This document shows positions 1 through 7,994 of a stretch of DNA of 33,612 nucleotides, one piece after another. This stretch comes from Ectothiorhodospiraceae bacterium. Lineage in GTDB: Bacteria > Pseudomonadota > Gammaproteobacteria > Nitrococcales > Aquisalimonadaceae. A model generated the notes under the pieces. The model saw only the letters and a program-made list of their open reading frames with translations, was not told the origin of the DNA and did not search any database. The number at the start of each line of letters is the position of its first letter. Position 1 is the stretch's first letter. A program made the translations under genes and the position numbers. The DNA lies in assembly GCA_020831885.1 (NCBI GenBank), contig JAFIFU010000040.1, positions 1 through 33,612 on the forward strand, read 5' to 3'.

Positions 1-2
1 TC

Positions 3-62
3 GTCTTCTGGTTCGATCCCCTCGCCACATGGCTGCCCCAGGAAATGTATGGCGGTCGTTAA
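3..62 (+). CDS. C-terminal end of an upstream gene, possibly a TRAP transporter large permease (partial)
   Basis: Reading from base 3, an open frame runs to a TAA at 60-62 and ends in [10 protein letters not shown]. The stop lies only 3 nt before the GGGAG ribosome-binding site of the next gene, which suggests a shared operon. Hydrophobic tails with a WLP motif are common at the end of TRAP (DctM-type) large permeases, and a carboxylate importer would fit beside hydroxybutyrate catabolism. With only 19 codons visible the family call is inference; the frame itself is reasonably supported. Confidence 0.4.
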   Translation, partial: VFWFDPLATWLPQEMYGGR

Positions 63-78
63 TTCGGGAGTTCACATC

Positions 79-861
79 ATGCGTCTCAAGAACAGGGTTG
101 CACTGATCACGGGCGCCGCACGCGGCATCGGTTACGCCATCGCCGAAGGCTACGCCCGGGAAGGCGCGAAAGTCGCCATCGCCGACCTGAGCGACGAGGC
201 CGCATCGGAGGCCGCCGACGCCATCCGCAGGGATGGCGGGCAAGCCATGGCGATCACCATGGACGTCACCGACGAGCAGGCCGTGGACCGCGGCGTGCAA
301 GCCGTGGTGGACAACTGGGGCGGCCTGGACATCGCCATCGCCAATGCCGGCATTCAGCACATCGATCCGCTGGACAAGCTGGATTTCGCCGACTGGCGCA
401 AGGTCCTGGCCGTGCATCTGGACGGCGCCTTCCTGCTCACCCGTGCCAGCCTGAAACACATGTACCAGGCAGGGCGCGGGGGCGGCATCATCTACATGGG
501 ATCCGTCCATTCCAAGGAGGCCTCACCGCTGAAGGCGCCCTATGTGGCCGCCAAACACGGACTGCTGGGGCTTTGCCGTGCCGTGGCCAAGGAAGGGGCG
601 AATCACGGGGTCCGCGCCAATATCATCTGTCCGGGCTTCGTGCGCACGCCCCTGGTGGAAAAACAGATTCCGGAACAGGCGAAGGAGTTCGGCATCACCG
701 AAGAGGAAGTGGTACGGAACATCATGTTGCGCAACACTGTGGACCAGGAATTCACGACGCTGGAGGATGTGGCGGAGCTCGCCATCCACCTGGCGGCATT
801 TCCAAGCAATGCCCTGACCGGGCAATCCGTGGTGGTCAGCCACGGCTGGCACATGCAGTAG
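79..861 (+). CDS. D-3-hydroxybutyrate dehydrogenase (SDR family)
   Basis: Cytoplasmic NAD-dependent short-chain dehydrogenase predicted to oxidise D-3-hydroxybutyrate to acetoacetate. The 260-residue protein has the cofactor motif TGAARGIG (11-18), NAG (89-91), and the catalytic Ser142, Tyr155 and Lys159 in the S-x12-YxxxK arrangement. The C-terminal tail (SHGWHMQ) and the long loop at about 190-225 resemble 3-hydroxybutyrate dehydrogenases rather than FabG. The start at 79 is chosen because GGGAG (66-70) lies 8 nt upstream; a longer reading frame from 49 has no such site and adds ten residues before the Rossmann fold. The next gene, 13 nt downstream, is an acetoacetate-CoA ligase that would use its product, which supports the substrate assignment. 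Other SDR substrates cannot be excluded from sequence alone. Confidence 0.85.
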   Translation: MRLKNRVALITGAARGIGYAIAEGYAREGAKVAIADLSDEAASEAADAIRRDGGQAMAITMDVTDEQAVDRGVQAVVDNWGGLDIAIANAGIQHIDPLDKLDFADWRKVLAVHLDGAFLLTRASLKHMYQAGRGGGIIYMGSVHSKEASPLKAPYVAAKHGLLGLCRAVAKEGANHGVRANIICPGFVRTPLVEKQIPEQAKEFGITEEEVVRNIMLRNTVDQEFTTLEDVAELAIHLAAFPSNALTGQSVVVSHGWHMQ

Positions 862-874
862 ACGGAGACCCCCG

Positions 875-2854
875 ATGACTGACAACAGCCCTGTTCTCTG
901 GAAACCCGGCAAGCGGGAACTGGAAGACAGCCGGTTGGCGCATTACCTGCGCTGGCTGGAGAAGCAGGGCCACGGCCCTTTCGCCGACTACCATGCCCTG
1001 CACGCCTGGTCCATAAACGATCTGGAACAGTTCTGGCAGACCGTGTGGGATTACTGCGACCTCCAGGCGGACACCCCGCCCCGGGCCATGCTGGGTGAGC
1101 GGGATATGCCCGGGGCCCGCTGGCTACCGGGCGCCCGACTCAACTTCGCACGCAACCTGCTGCGGCCCGTACTGGAGGGTGAGCCGGACCGGGAAGCCGT
1201 GGTCGCCTACGCGGAGGGCCGCCCCACGGTGCGCCGCAGTCGGGCACAACTGCTTGCCGACGTGGGCGCCCTGGAAGCCTACCTGCGCAGCCGGGGCGTG
1301 GAGCCCGGGGACCGGGTCGCCGGGCTGGTCAGCAACAACTACGAGGCCTTGGTGGCCATGCTGGCCACCACCAGCCTGGGCGCCGTCTGGAGTTCGGCCT
1401 CTCCCGACTTCGGCACCCGGGCGACACTGGACCGCTTCGGGCAGATCGAGCCCAAGATCCTCATCGCCGTCAACGGCTACGGTTATGGCGGCAAACGGTT
1501 CCAGCGGCATGCCCAGGTTCTGGAACTCACCGAGCAACTCCCCGGCCTGGCCCAGACCATCGTGATCCGGCAGTTGGACGAGGCTCCCATGCCGGAAGGC
1601 GGGAAACTGATCTCCTGGGACGAGGCCCTGGACCGTGGCCAGGGGGCACAGCCCTCGTTCACGCCACTACCGGCGGATCACCCCGTCTATATCCTGTATT
1701 CCTCGGGAACCACCGGGAAACCCAAATGCATCGTCCACGGGGCAGGCGGCATCCTGCTGAACCACGCCAAAGAGTTGATCCTGCACGGCGATGCAGGAAA
1801 ACCCGGGGACCGCTTCCTGTACTTCACTACCTGCGGCTGGATGATGTGGAACTGGCAGGCCTCGGCACTGATGACCGGGGCCACGCTGGTGGTGTACGAC
1901 GGTTCGCCGGCGCAGCCCGATGCCGGCATGCTGTGGCGGTTGTGCGCCGATGAGCGGCTCACCCACTTCGGCACCAGTGCGCGGTTCATCGCCGCCTGCC
2001 GGAAGCTGGGCCTGCAGCCCGGACGGGATCTGGATCTCTCCGCCCTCCGTGTGGTGTTCTCCACCGGTTCACCGCTGCTGCCGGAAGACTACGATTGGTT
2101 CTATGACCATGTCTCGCGGGACATCCTGCTGGGCTCCATCGCCGGTGGCACCGACATCTGCGGCTGCTTCGTGGGCAGCAACCCCCTACTCCCCGTGCGC
2201 CGCGGGGAGATCCAGTGCGCCCTGCTGGGAGTGGACGTGGTCGCCTACGACGAGAACGGTCAGCGACTTGACACCGAACGGGGCGAGCTGGTGTGCCGGC
2301 AGCCACTGCCATCCATGCCGGTGGGGTTCTGGAACGACCCGGACGGCAACCGCTACCGCGCCGCCTATTTCGATACCTTCCCCGGCGTCTGGGCCCATGG
2401 GGATTTCGTCCGTTTCACGGAGCACGGAGGCGCGATCATCTACGGGCGTTCGGACGCGACCCTGAACCCCGGGGGCGTCCGGATCGGAACCGCGGAAATC
2501 TACCGCCAGGTGGAGACCATCGACGTCATCGCCGACAGCCTGGTGGTTGGACGCCCGGTGGATGGTGACGTGGAAGTGGTGCTGCTGATCATGCTGGAGG
2601 AAGGCGCCAGCCTGGACCGCCCCCTGACCCGGGAGATCAAGGACCGCATCCGCAGCAATGCCAGCCCCCGCCATGTTCCCGCCCGCATCATCGCCGTGGA
2701 CGACATCCCTTACACCCGCAGCGGGAAAAAGGTGGAGATCGCGGTGGCCCGCTTGCTCCAGGGAGAGACCCGCCCCGGCAATCTGGGCGCTCTGGCCAAC
2801 CCGGAATCCCTGGAGCACATCCGCACCAGACTGCAGGATGAGGGCCTGCTGTAG
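875..2854 (+). CDS. Acetoacetate--CoA ligase (acetoacetyl-CoA synthetase)
   Basis: ANL-superfamily adenylating enzyme of 659 residues, the usual size of acetoacetyl-CoA synthetases. It would activate acetoacetate with ATP and CoA to acetoacetyl-CoA, which thiolase can cleave to acetyl-CoA. Visible motifs are the N-terminal WKPGKRELEDSRLAHYLRW region typical of this subfamily, the phosphate loop YSSGTTGKPK (275-284), GTSARF, AGGTDICGCFVGSNP around 430, the hinge block near GRSDATLNPGGVRIG, and the catalytic Lys618 in TRSGKK. ATG 875 follows GGAG (864-867) by 7 nt. It is co-directional with the dehydrogenase, 13 nt away. The last gene of this module ends before a 494-bp non-coding region, so pilB is probably transcribed separately. 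Confidence 0.9.
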   Translation: MTDNSPVLWKPGKRELEDSRLAHYLRWLEKQGHGPFADYHALHAWSINDLEQFWQTVWDYCDLQADTPPRAMLGERDMPGARWLPGARLNFARNLLRPVLEGEPDREAVVAYAEGRPTVRRSRAQLLADVGALEAYLRSRGVEPGDRVAGLVSNNYEALVAMLATTSLGAVWSSASPDFGTRATLDRFGQIEPKILIAVNGYGYGGKRFQRHAQVLELTEQLPGLAQTIVIRQLDEAPMPEGGKLISWDEALDRGQGAQPSFTPLPADHPVYILYSSGTTGKPKCIVHGAGGILLNHAKELILHGDAGKPGDRFLYFTTCGWMMWNWQASALMTGATLVVYDGSPAQPDAGMLWRLCADERLTHFGTSARFIAACRKLGLQPGRDLDLSALRVVFSTGSPLLPEDYDWFYDHVSRDILLGSIAGGTDICGCFVGSNPLLPVRRGEIQCALLGVDVVAYDENGQRLDTERGELVCRQPLPSMPVGFWNDPDGNRYRAAYFDTFPGVWAHGDFVRFTEHGGAIIYGRSDATLNPGGVRIGTAEIYRQVETIDVIADSLVVGRPVDGDVEVVLLIMLEEGASLDRPLTREIKDRIRSNASPRHVPARIIAVDDIPYTRSGKKVEIAVARLLQGETRPGNLGALANPESLEHIRTRLQDEGLL

Positions 2855-2871
2855 CCACAAAGGGCTCACCG

Positions 2872-2906
2872 CCCCGTCACATCCCGGATTCGCGGCCCCC
2901 GTCACA
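2872..2906 (+). repeat. Pair of 10-bp direct repeats upstream of pilB
   Basis: CCCCGTCACA occurs at 2872-2881 and again at 2897-2906, a 25-bp centre-to-centre spacing. The pair sits about 110-140 bp upstream of the -24 box of the candidate sigma54 promoter, where enhancer-binding proteins usually bind. A similar CCCGTCACA occurs at about 6319-6328, just before pilD. A protein-binding role is inference. Confidence 0.4.
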
Positions 2907-2933
2907 GTTGGCGGGGCGTCGCGCTGCTAACGT

Positions 2934-2962
2934 TTCGTTCAAGGGCGTCGATCGTTTATAGT
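2934..2962 (+). promoter_or_regulatory. Possible sigma70 promoter upstream of pilB
   Basis: TATAGT at 2957-2962 matches the -10 consensus at 5 of 6 positions. The sequence 17 nt upstream (TTCGTT, 2934-2939) is only a weak -35. Transcription would start near 2969, leaving a leader of about 380 nt before pilB. It could be an alternative to the sigma54-type element downstream. Confidence 0.3.
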
Positions 2963-3012
2963 GCGTCGAGATCCCACCGACCCGGATCGCCGGGTTCGAA
3001 CGCCGGGCTTCA

Positions 3013-3028
3013 GGGCATGCCCGTTGCA
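3013..3028 (+). promoter_or_regulatory. Candidate sigma54 (RpoN) -24/-12 promoter for pilB
   Basis: The 16-mer GGGCATGCCCGTTGCA fits the sigma54 consensus TGGCACG-N4-TTGCA with two mismatches. It keeps the invariant GG (3014-3015) and GC (3026-3027) dinucleotides exactly 10 nt apart. The start site would be near 3039, about 310 nt before pilB. Type IV pilin genes are classically RpoN/PilR-regulated; extending this to pilB here is inference. A chance match in GC-rich DNA remains possible. Confidence 0.45.
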
Positions 3029-3154
3029 CGGTTCAAGGTAGGCCCGACGCCCGCCGGCAACGGCGCGAACGGATCGGCGCTGCGTCCGGGGGACCCGCGC
3101 CCCCAGTCTGGGGCGGCCCGCGGGTGCGGGCCCCCGGGGCGTGCCCCGCGGGGC

Positions 3155-3215
3155 GGGGGGGGGGGGGCCCCCGCCCCCCTGGTGTGGGGGGCCCGGCGTG
3201 GGGGGGCCACGGGGG
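3155..3215 (+). repeat. Poly-G tract with potential G-quadruplex
   Basis: Thirteen consecutive G (3155-3167) are followed by C5, G and C6, then by G runs of 6 (3186-3191), 7 (3200-3206) and 5 (3211-3215). Four G runs of at least 5 within 61 nt on the pilB sense strand satisfy the general requirement for an intramolecular G-quadruplex in DNA or in the pilB leader RNA. The abutting G and C runs can also pair with each other. Homopolymer lengths in such tracts are error-prone in both cells and sequencers. Confidence 0.6.
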
Positions 3216-3348
3216 CGTGCCACGACCGGCCGGGATGGCAGGGATGAACGAGCAGACAAACAACCACGACAAGGGACGTTTCCAGGGGGGAGCACCGCGT
3301 TCAGCGGAAATCATGCGCCTGCCGGAGCGTCTCAGCGGGCACTAGTCC

Positions 3349-5079
3349 ATGGCGATTCCGAATCCAAGCAGCAAGATGAAACTGACCGGCCTTGCGGGGC
3401 GCCTGGTCAGGGACGAACTGGTCGGCGAGGAGACGGCAAGACAGGCCATCGACGAGGCGAGAAAGGCCCGTCAGCCACTGACGGCCTGGCTGGTGGAGAA
3501 CAAGCTGGTCTCCGGCGCCAATCTGGCCATGGCGGCTGCCAGCGAGTTCGGCGTCCCGCTACTGGACATCAACGCCATGGAACTGGACCCGGCCGTCACC
3601 GGCCTGGTCAGTGAACGCCTGATCCGCCACCACCATGCCCTGCCCCTGTTCAAGCGGGGCAAGCGCCTGTTCGTGGGTGTGGCCGACCCCACCAACCTGG
3701 ACGCGCTGGACGAGTTCAAGTTCCACAGTGGACTGACCACGGATCCCGTGCTGGTGGAGCAGGACAAGCTCACCCGCGCCATTGACCGCGCCATGGACGC
3801 CCAGGACACCAGCCTGGGTACCGAGGAACTGGACGAAGACCTGGACAATCTGTCCATCTCCGCCGGCGACGATGCGGAGGCGGCCGGCCAGGATGTGACC
3901 GAAAGCGATGCCGACGACGCGCCGGTGGTCCGTTTCGTCAACAAGGTCCTGCTGGATGCCATCAAAAAGGGCGCATCGGACATCCATTTCGAACCCTACG
4001 AGAAAAGCTTCCGCGTGCGCTTCCGCCAGGACGGGATGCTGCGCTCCGTGGCCAGTCCTCCACTGGGCCTGGCGCCGCGCATCGCTGCGCGCCTCAAGGT
4101 GATGTCGCGCATGGACATCGCCGAACGGCGAGTGCCCCAGGATGGCCGCATCAAGATGAACCTGTCCAAGAAGCGGGCCATCGATTTCCGCGTCAACACC
4201 TGCCCGACCCTGTTCGGGGAAAAGATCGTGTTGCGTATTCTCGACCCCAGCAGCGCGCGGCTGGGCATTGACGCCCTGGGTTACGAGGAAGACCAGAAGG
4301 AGCGGTTCCTGGACGCCATTGCCAAGCCTTACGGCATGGTTCTGGTCACCGGCCCCACCGGCAGCGGCAAAACCGTATCCCTCTATACCGCGCTGAACAT
4401 CCTGAATACGGAAGACCGCAACATCTCCACCGTGGAAGACCCCGTGGAAATCAACCTGGCGGGCATCAACCAGGTGAACCTGAACGTCAAGGCGGGCCTG
4501 ACCTTCGCCTCGGCCCTGCGCGCCTTCCTCCGGCAGGATCCGGACGTGATCATGGTGGGCGAAATCCGGGATCTGGAAACCGCGGAGATCGCCGTCAAGG
4601 CGGCCCAGACGGGCCACCTGGTGCTGTCAACCCTGCATACCAATGACGCGCCGCAGACGCTGACCCGTCTGGCCAATATGGGCGTCCCGCCGTACAACAT
4701 CGCATCGTCCGTACACCTGATCATCGCCCAGCGCCTGGCCCGGCGACTGTGCAACAACTGCAAGGAGCCGGTTGATGTACCCGGGGAGGCCTTGCTTGCG
4801 GAAGGTTTCACCGAGGCGGACCTGGCGGAGAACCCGACCATTTACGGACCGAAGGGCTGTGATCAGTGCACCCTGGGCTACAAAGGCCGGGTGGGTGTCT
4901 ACCAGGTCATGCCGGTATCGGAGGACATGGGCCGCATCATCATGGAAGGCGGCAACTCGCTTCAGCTCGCCGAGCAGGCGGAAAAGGAGGGTATCCGGGA
5001 CCTGCGCCGATCCGGACTGATGAAGGTGCTGCAGGGAGTGACCAGCATCGACGAAATCAACCGCGTGACCAAGGACTGA
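3349..5079 (+). CDS. pilB: Type IV pilus assembly ATPase PilB
   Basis: Cytoplasmic hexameric ATPase of the GspE/PulE family that powers pilin polymerisation. The 576-residue protein has an N-terminal MshEN/T2SSE-N region (about 15-170), Walker A GPTGSGKT (335-342), the Asp box STVEDPVE, Walker B DVIMVGEIRD near 400, and the His box GHLVLSTLHTNDAPQ near 422. Its tetracysteine zinc site is CNNC (468, 471) and CDQC (504, 507). PilB-type extension ATPases carry this zinc site and PilT-type retraction ATPases lack it. No good Shine-Dalgarno precedes ATG 3349; MKLTGLAGRL from 3376 is an alternative start that resembles the N-terminus of other PilBs. pilC follows 16 nt downstream and then pilD. No pilin gene lies in the window. 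Confidence 0.95.
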   Translation: MAIPNPSSKMKLTGLAGRLVRDELVGEETARQAIDEARKARQPLTAWLVENKLVSGANLAMAAASEFGVPLLDINAMELDPAVTGLVSERLIRHHHALPLFKRGKRLFVGVADPTNLDALDEFKFHSGLTTDPVLVEQDKLTRAIDRAMDAQDTSLGTEELDEDLDNLSISAGDDAEAAGQDVTESDADDAPVVRFVNKVLLDAIKKGASDIHFEPYEKSFRVRFRQDGMLRSVASPPLGLAPRIAARLKVMSRMDIAERRVPQDGRIKMNLSKKRAIDFRVNTCPTLFGEKIVLRILDPSSARLGIDALGYEEDQKERFLDAIAKPYGMVLVTGPTGSGKTVSLYTALNILNTEDRNISTVEDPVEINLAGINQVNLNVKAGLTFASALRAFLRQDPDVIMVGEIRDLETAEIAVKAAQTGHLVLSTLHTNDAPQTLTRLANMGVPPYNIASSVHLIIAQRLARRLCNNCKEPVDVPGEALLAEGFTEADLAENPTIYGPKGCDQCTLGYKGRVGVYQVMPVSEDMGRIIMEGGNSLQLAEQAEKEGIRDLRRSGLMKVLQGVTSIDEINRVTKD

Positions 5080-5095
5080 ACAAGGAATCGACGAC

Positions 5096-6316
5096 ATGGC
5101 ACAGAAGGCGGCCAAAGTCCCCACCTTTGTGTGGGAGGGAACGGACAAGCGCGGCGCCCGGGTCAAGGGAGAAACCCAGGCGTCGAACGTCACCATGATG
5201 AAGGCCGAGTTGCGGCGCCAGGGAATCGCACCGAAGACGGTGCGGCGGAAATCGGCGTTGGCACTGGGCAAGCGCGCGAAGAAAATCACGCCCGGCGACA
5301 TCGCCGTGTTCAGCAGACAACTGGCGACCATGATGAGCGCCGGCGTCCCGCTGGTCCAGGGGCTGGACATCGTGGGACGCGGTCACGAGAACCCATCCAT
5401 GCAGAAGCTGGTGCTGGAGATCAAGACCGACGTGGAGGGGGGCACCAACCTGAGCGAGGCGCTGGCCAAACACCCCCGCCATTTCAACGAGCTGTTCTGT
5501 AATCTGGTGGAAGCCGGGGAGTCCGCCGGGGTGCTGGACACCCTGCTGGACAAGCTCGCCACCTATCTGGAAAAAACCGAATCCATCAAGAAGAAGATCC
5601 GCAAGGCGCTGTTCTATCCCACCGCCGTCCTGGTGGTGGCCTTCGCGGTCACGGCCATACTGCTGTACTTCGTGGTGCCGCAGTTCGAGAGCCTGTTCCG
5701 CGGCTTCGGCGCGGATCTGCCGGTGTTCACGCAGTTCGTGCTCACCCTGTCCTATTTCGTGCAGGACTACGGTCTGTACATACTTGTCGGCCTGGTGGCG
5801 GCATTCGCGCTGTTCTTCGAGGCCAAGAAACGCTACCCGGCGGTAGTCCATTTCCTGGACCGGTTATCGCTGAAGCTTCCGGTCATCGGGGCCATCCTGC
5901 ACAAGGCGGCCATTGCCCGCTACGCACGCACGTTGTCCACAATGTTCGCCGCCGGTGTCCCGCTGGTGGAAGCACTGGAATCCGTGGCCGGCGCCACCGG
6001 TAACATCGTCTACCAGAATGCGGTCATGGAGATGCGCGATCAGGTGGCCAGTGGCCAGCAACTGCAGGTGGCGATGAAACTCTCCAACCTGTTCCCCAAC
6101 ATGGTCGTCCAGATGACCGCCATCGGCGAGGAATCGGGCTCCCTGGACAGCATGCTGGCGAAGGTGGCGGATTTCTACGAAGAGGAAGTGGACAACATGA
6201 TCGACAGCCTCAGCAGCCTGCTGGAGCCGATGATCATGGTGATTCTCGGCGTTCTGGTGGGCGGCCTGGTGGTTGCCATGTATCTTCCGATATTCCAGAT
6301 GGGTGCGGTCATCTAG
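5096..6316 (+). CDS. pilC: Type IV pilus inner-membrane platform protein PilC
   Basis: Polytopic inner-membrane protein of 406 residues that couples PilB ATPase motion to pilin insertion. It has two copies of the T2SSF domain (about 75-195 and 275-400). Each begins with an FSRQLATMMSAGVPLVQ-like or YARTLSTMFAAGVPLVEA-like helix, which is the family hallmark. Hydrophobic segments lie near 180-205, 220-245 and 375-400. The N-terminus (FVWEGTDKRGARVKGE) is the typical short cytoplasmic start. ATG 5096 has AAGGA about 9 nt upstream. It lies between pilB and pilD in the same direction, the conserved pilBCD order. Confidence 0.95.
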   Translation: MAQKAAKVPTFVWEGTDKRGARVKGETQASNVTMMKAELRRQGIAPKTVRRKSALALGKRAKKITPGDIAVFSRQLATMMSAGVPLVQGLDIVGRGHENPSMQKLVLEIKTDVEGGTNLSEALAKHPRHFNELFCNLVEAGESAGVLDTLLDKLATYLEKTESIKKKIRKALFYPTAVLVVAFAVTAILLYFVVPQFESLFRGFGADLPVFTQFVLTLSYFVQDYGLYILVGLVAAFALFFEAKKRYPAVVHFLDRLSLKLPVIGAILHKAAIARYARTLSTMFAAGVPLVEALESVAGATGNIVYQNAVMEMRDQVASGQQLQVAMKLSNLFPNMVVQMTAIGEESGSLDSMLAKVADFYEEEVDNMIDSLSSLLEPMIMVILGVLVGGLVVAMYLPIFQMGAVI

Positions 6317-6405
6317 TGTCCCGTCACACCGGTTCGTTACCTTTGTGCGGGCTCTGGCGCCGGTGTCGCAAGGCATTGGCGCGCCGGCAGGCGTAGTGGA
6401 CTTTC

Positions 6406-7281
6406 ATGGATATCCTGAACCTGCTCTCCACGACGCCGACCCTGCTGATCGGCGTCGTGTTCCTTCTGGGGTTGCTGGTGGGCAGCTTCCTCAATGTGGT
6501 TATCCTGCGTCTCCCACCCCTGCTGGAGCATGGCTGGCTCGAGCAGGCGCGGGAGACGCTGGGTCAGCAGGACGAGCCCCCGGGGGAGCCGCCCCCGGGG
6601 CTGGTCCGCCCCGCCTCGCGTTGCCCTGCCTGCGGCCACCGGATCCGCCCGTGGGAGAATATCCCCGTGGTGAGCTGGCTGCTGCTGCGGGGACGTTGCA
6701 GCAGTTGCGGTAACGCCATCAGTGTTCGCTACCCGCTGGTGGAACTGGCCACCGGCGTACTCTCCGCCGTGGTGGCCTGGCAGTTCGGCTGGACCCCGGA
6801 GCTGGCTGCGGGGCTGGTGCTCACCTGGCTGTTGATCGCGTTGTCCGGCATCGATTTCGACACCCAACTGCTGCCGGACAGCCTGACCCTGCCGGGCCTC
6901 TGGCTGGGGCTGGCGCTGAGCCTGGTTCCGGTGTTCGTCGACCCCGCCGAGGCGATTCTGGGTGCCATGGCCGGATACCTGAGCCTCTGGGTTGTGTACC
7001 AGGGCTTCCGACTGGCCACCGGCAAGGAAGGGATGGGATACGGGGACTTCAAGCTGTTGGCCCTGCTTGGTGCCTGGCTGGGCTGGAGCGCCCTGCCCGT
7101 CATTATCCTGCTGTCCGCCCTGGTGGGCGCGGTGGCCGGCATCCTCATGATCGTCACTCTGGGCCGGGACCGGCAACTGCCGATTCCTTTCGGCCCCTAT
7201 CTGGCTGGCGCCGGATGGCTTGCCCTGCTCTGGGAGGATACCCTGGTGGGTGCCTATCTGCGCTGGTCGGGCCTGGGCTGA
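6406..7281 (+). CDS. pilD: Prepilin peptidase / N-methyltransferase PilD
   Basis: Membrane-embedded aspartic protease (A24 family) that removes prepilin leader peptides and methylates the new N-terminal residue. The 291-residue protein starts with a membrane helix ending GSFLNVVILRLP. The cytoplasmic zinc loop has CPAC (Cys73, Cys76) and CSSC (Cys98, Cys101), the four-cysteine form seen in bifunctional enzymes. The two catalytic aspartates are predicted as Asp150 (SGIDFDTQLLPD) and Asp214 in GYGD. About eight membrane helices are apparent. An 89-nt gap separates it from pilC, with only a weak AGTGGA before ATG 6406. It would also process type II secretion pseudopilins if the cell has them. 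coaE follows 34 nt downstream. Confidence 0.95.
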   Translation: MDILNLLSTTPTLLIGVVFLLGLLVGSFLNVVILRLPPLLEHGWLEQARETLGQQDEPPGEPPPGLVRPASRCPACGHRIRPWENIPVVSWLLLRGRCSSCGNAISVRYPLVELATGVLSAVVAWQFGWTPELAAGLVLTWLLIALSGIDFDTQLLPDSLTLPGLWLGLALSLVPVFVDPAEAILGAMAGYLSLWVVYQGFRLATGKEGMGYGDFKLLALLGAWLGWSALPVIILLSALVGAVAGILMIVTLGRDRQLPIPFGPYLAGAGWLALLWEDTLVGAYLRWSGLG

Positions 7282-7315
7282 CCAGCACCCCGCACGCAAA
7301 ACCACGGGATTTTCC

Positions 7316-7984
7316 ATGAACCGACAACGCCAGCGGGTTTTCACCATCGGCCTCACCGGCGGTATTGCCAGTGGCAAGACCACGGTGTCCGATACATTCC
7401 AGGCGCTGGGCGCGGATGTCATCGACGCCGATGTGGCCGCCCGGGCAGTGGTGGAACCCGGCGAACCCGGCCTCCAGGAACTGGTGGAGCGTTTCGGGCC
7501 GGACATCCTGCAGGCGGACGGCAGCCTGGATCGTACCGCCCTCCGGCGACAGATCTTCCAGGAACCCTCGGCGCGGAAGGAAGTGGAGGCGATTCTGCAT
7601 CCACGCATCCGGGACTGGATCAGGGACCGGCTGGCATCGTCCCCGGGCCCTTATGCTGTCCTGGTAGTTCCGCTGCTGGTGGAAGGCGGCAGGGAAGGCC
7701 TGGTCCGCATGGTGGACCGGGTCCTGGTGGTGGATGTGCCGGAGTCCGTGCAGATCGAACGCCTCATGGCCCGGGATGGCAGCGACGATGCACAGGCCCG
7801 GGCGATCCTGGCCGCCCAGGCCAGCCGCCAGCAACGACTGGACGCGGCCGACGATGTGATCACCAATACCGACACGCCGGAGGCGTTGCGGACAGCAGTG
7901 GAAGCACTGCATCAGCGCTACCTGCGGATGGCCGGTTTGGAATCTTCCCGCCCCGTGAGTGACAATGGCGCAAATGCGCACTGA
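7316..7984 (+). CDS. coaE: Dephospho-CoA kinase
   Basis: Catalyses the last step of coenzyme A synthesis, ATP-dependent phosphorylation of dephospho-CoA. The 222-residue protein has the P-loop TGGIASGKT (14-22), then DADVAARAVVEPGEPGLQEL, HPRIRDWI, and PLLVEGG, all in family order. The reading frame is open back to 7220, but ATG 7316 (MNRQRQRVFTIGLTGG) gives the usual CoaE length and clears the pilD stop; its ribosome-binding site is weak. Its position just after pilD is conserved in many gammaproteobacteria. The zapD start lies 10 nt after its stop. Confidence 0.93.
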   Translation: MNRQRQRVFTIGLTGGIASGKTTVSDTFQALGADVIDADVAARAVVEPGEPGLQELVERFGPDILQADGSLDRTALRRQIFQEPSARKEVEAILHPRIRDWIRDRLASSPGPYAVLVVPLLVEGGREGLVRMVDRVLVVDVPESVQIERLMARDGSDDAQARAILAAQASRQQRLDAADDVITNTDTPEALRTAVEALHQRYLRMAGLESSRPVSDNGANAH

Positions 7985-7994
7985 AGGACAGGCA

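Larger units (their letters stand above)
2855..3348 (+). other. Long intergenic region between the ketone-body module and pilB
   Basis: No convincing gene is present; the short open frames here are proline/glycine/arginine-rich by-products of extreme GC. In order it holds: a 10-bp direct repeat CCCCGTCACA (2872-2881 and 2897-2906); a TATAGT -10-like box (2957-2962); a small CCCGG/CCGGG hairpin (2981-2994); CGCCGGG repeated around TTCGAA (2988-3007); a sigma54-type element (3013-3028); a run of short GC hairpins (3101-3147); and a G/C homopolymer tract with 13 consecutive G (3155-3167) followed by G6, G7 and G5 runs. The last ~130 bases before pilB return to normal composition. No tRNA gene was seen, although some relatives carry one near pilB. 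Confidence 0.7.

Noticed and set aside
2981-3010. tRNA-like GGTTCGAA element before pilB, considered because some relatives have a tRNA gene there
   Set aside because: The T-loop-like sequence lacks the required closing pair and five-base T stem, and no acceptor, D or anticodon arm could be fitted around it.
3017-3345. Several overlapping open frames (76-118 codons) on both strands across the G/C-rich pilB leader
   Set aside because: All are Pro/Gly/Arg runs forced by the homopolymers, without start signals or domains, and they compete with each other for the same bases.
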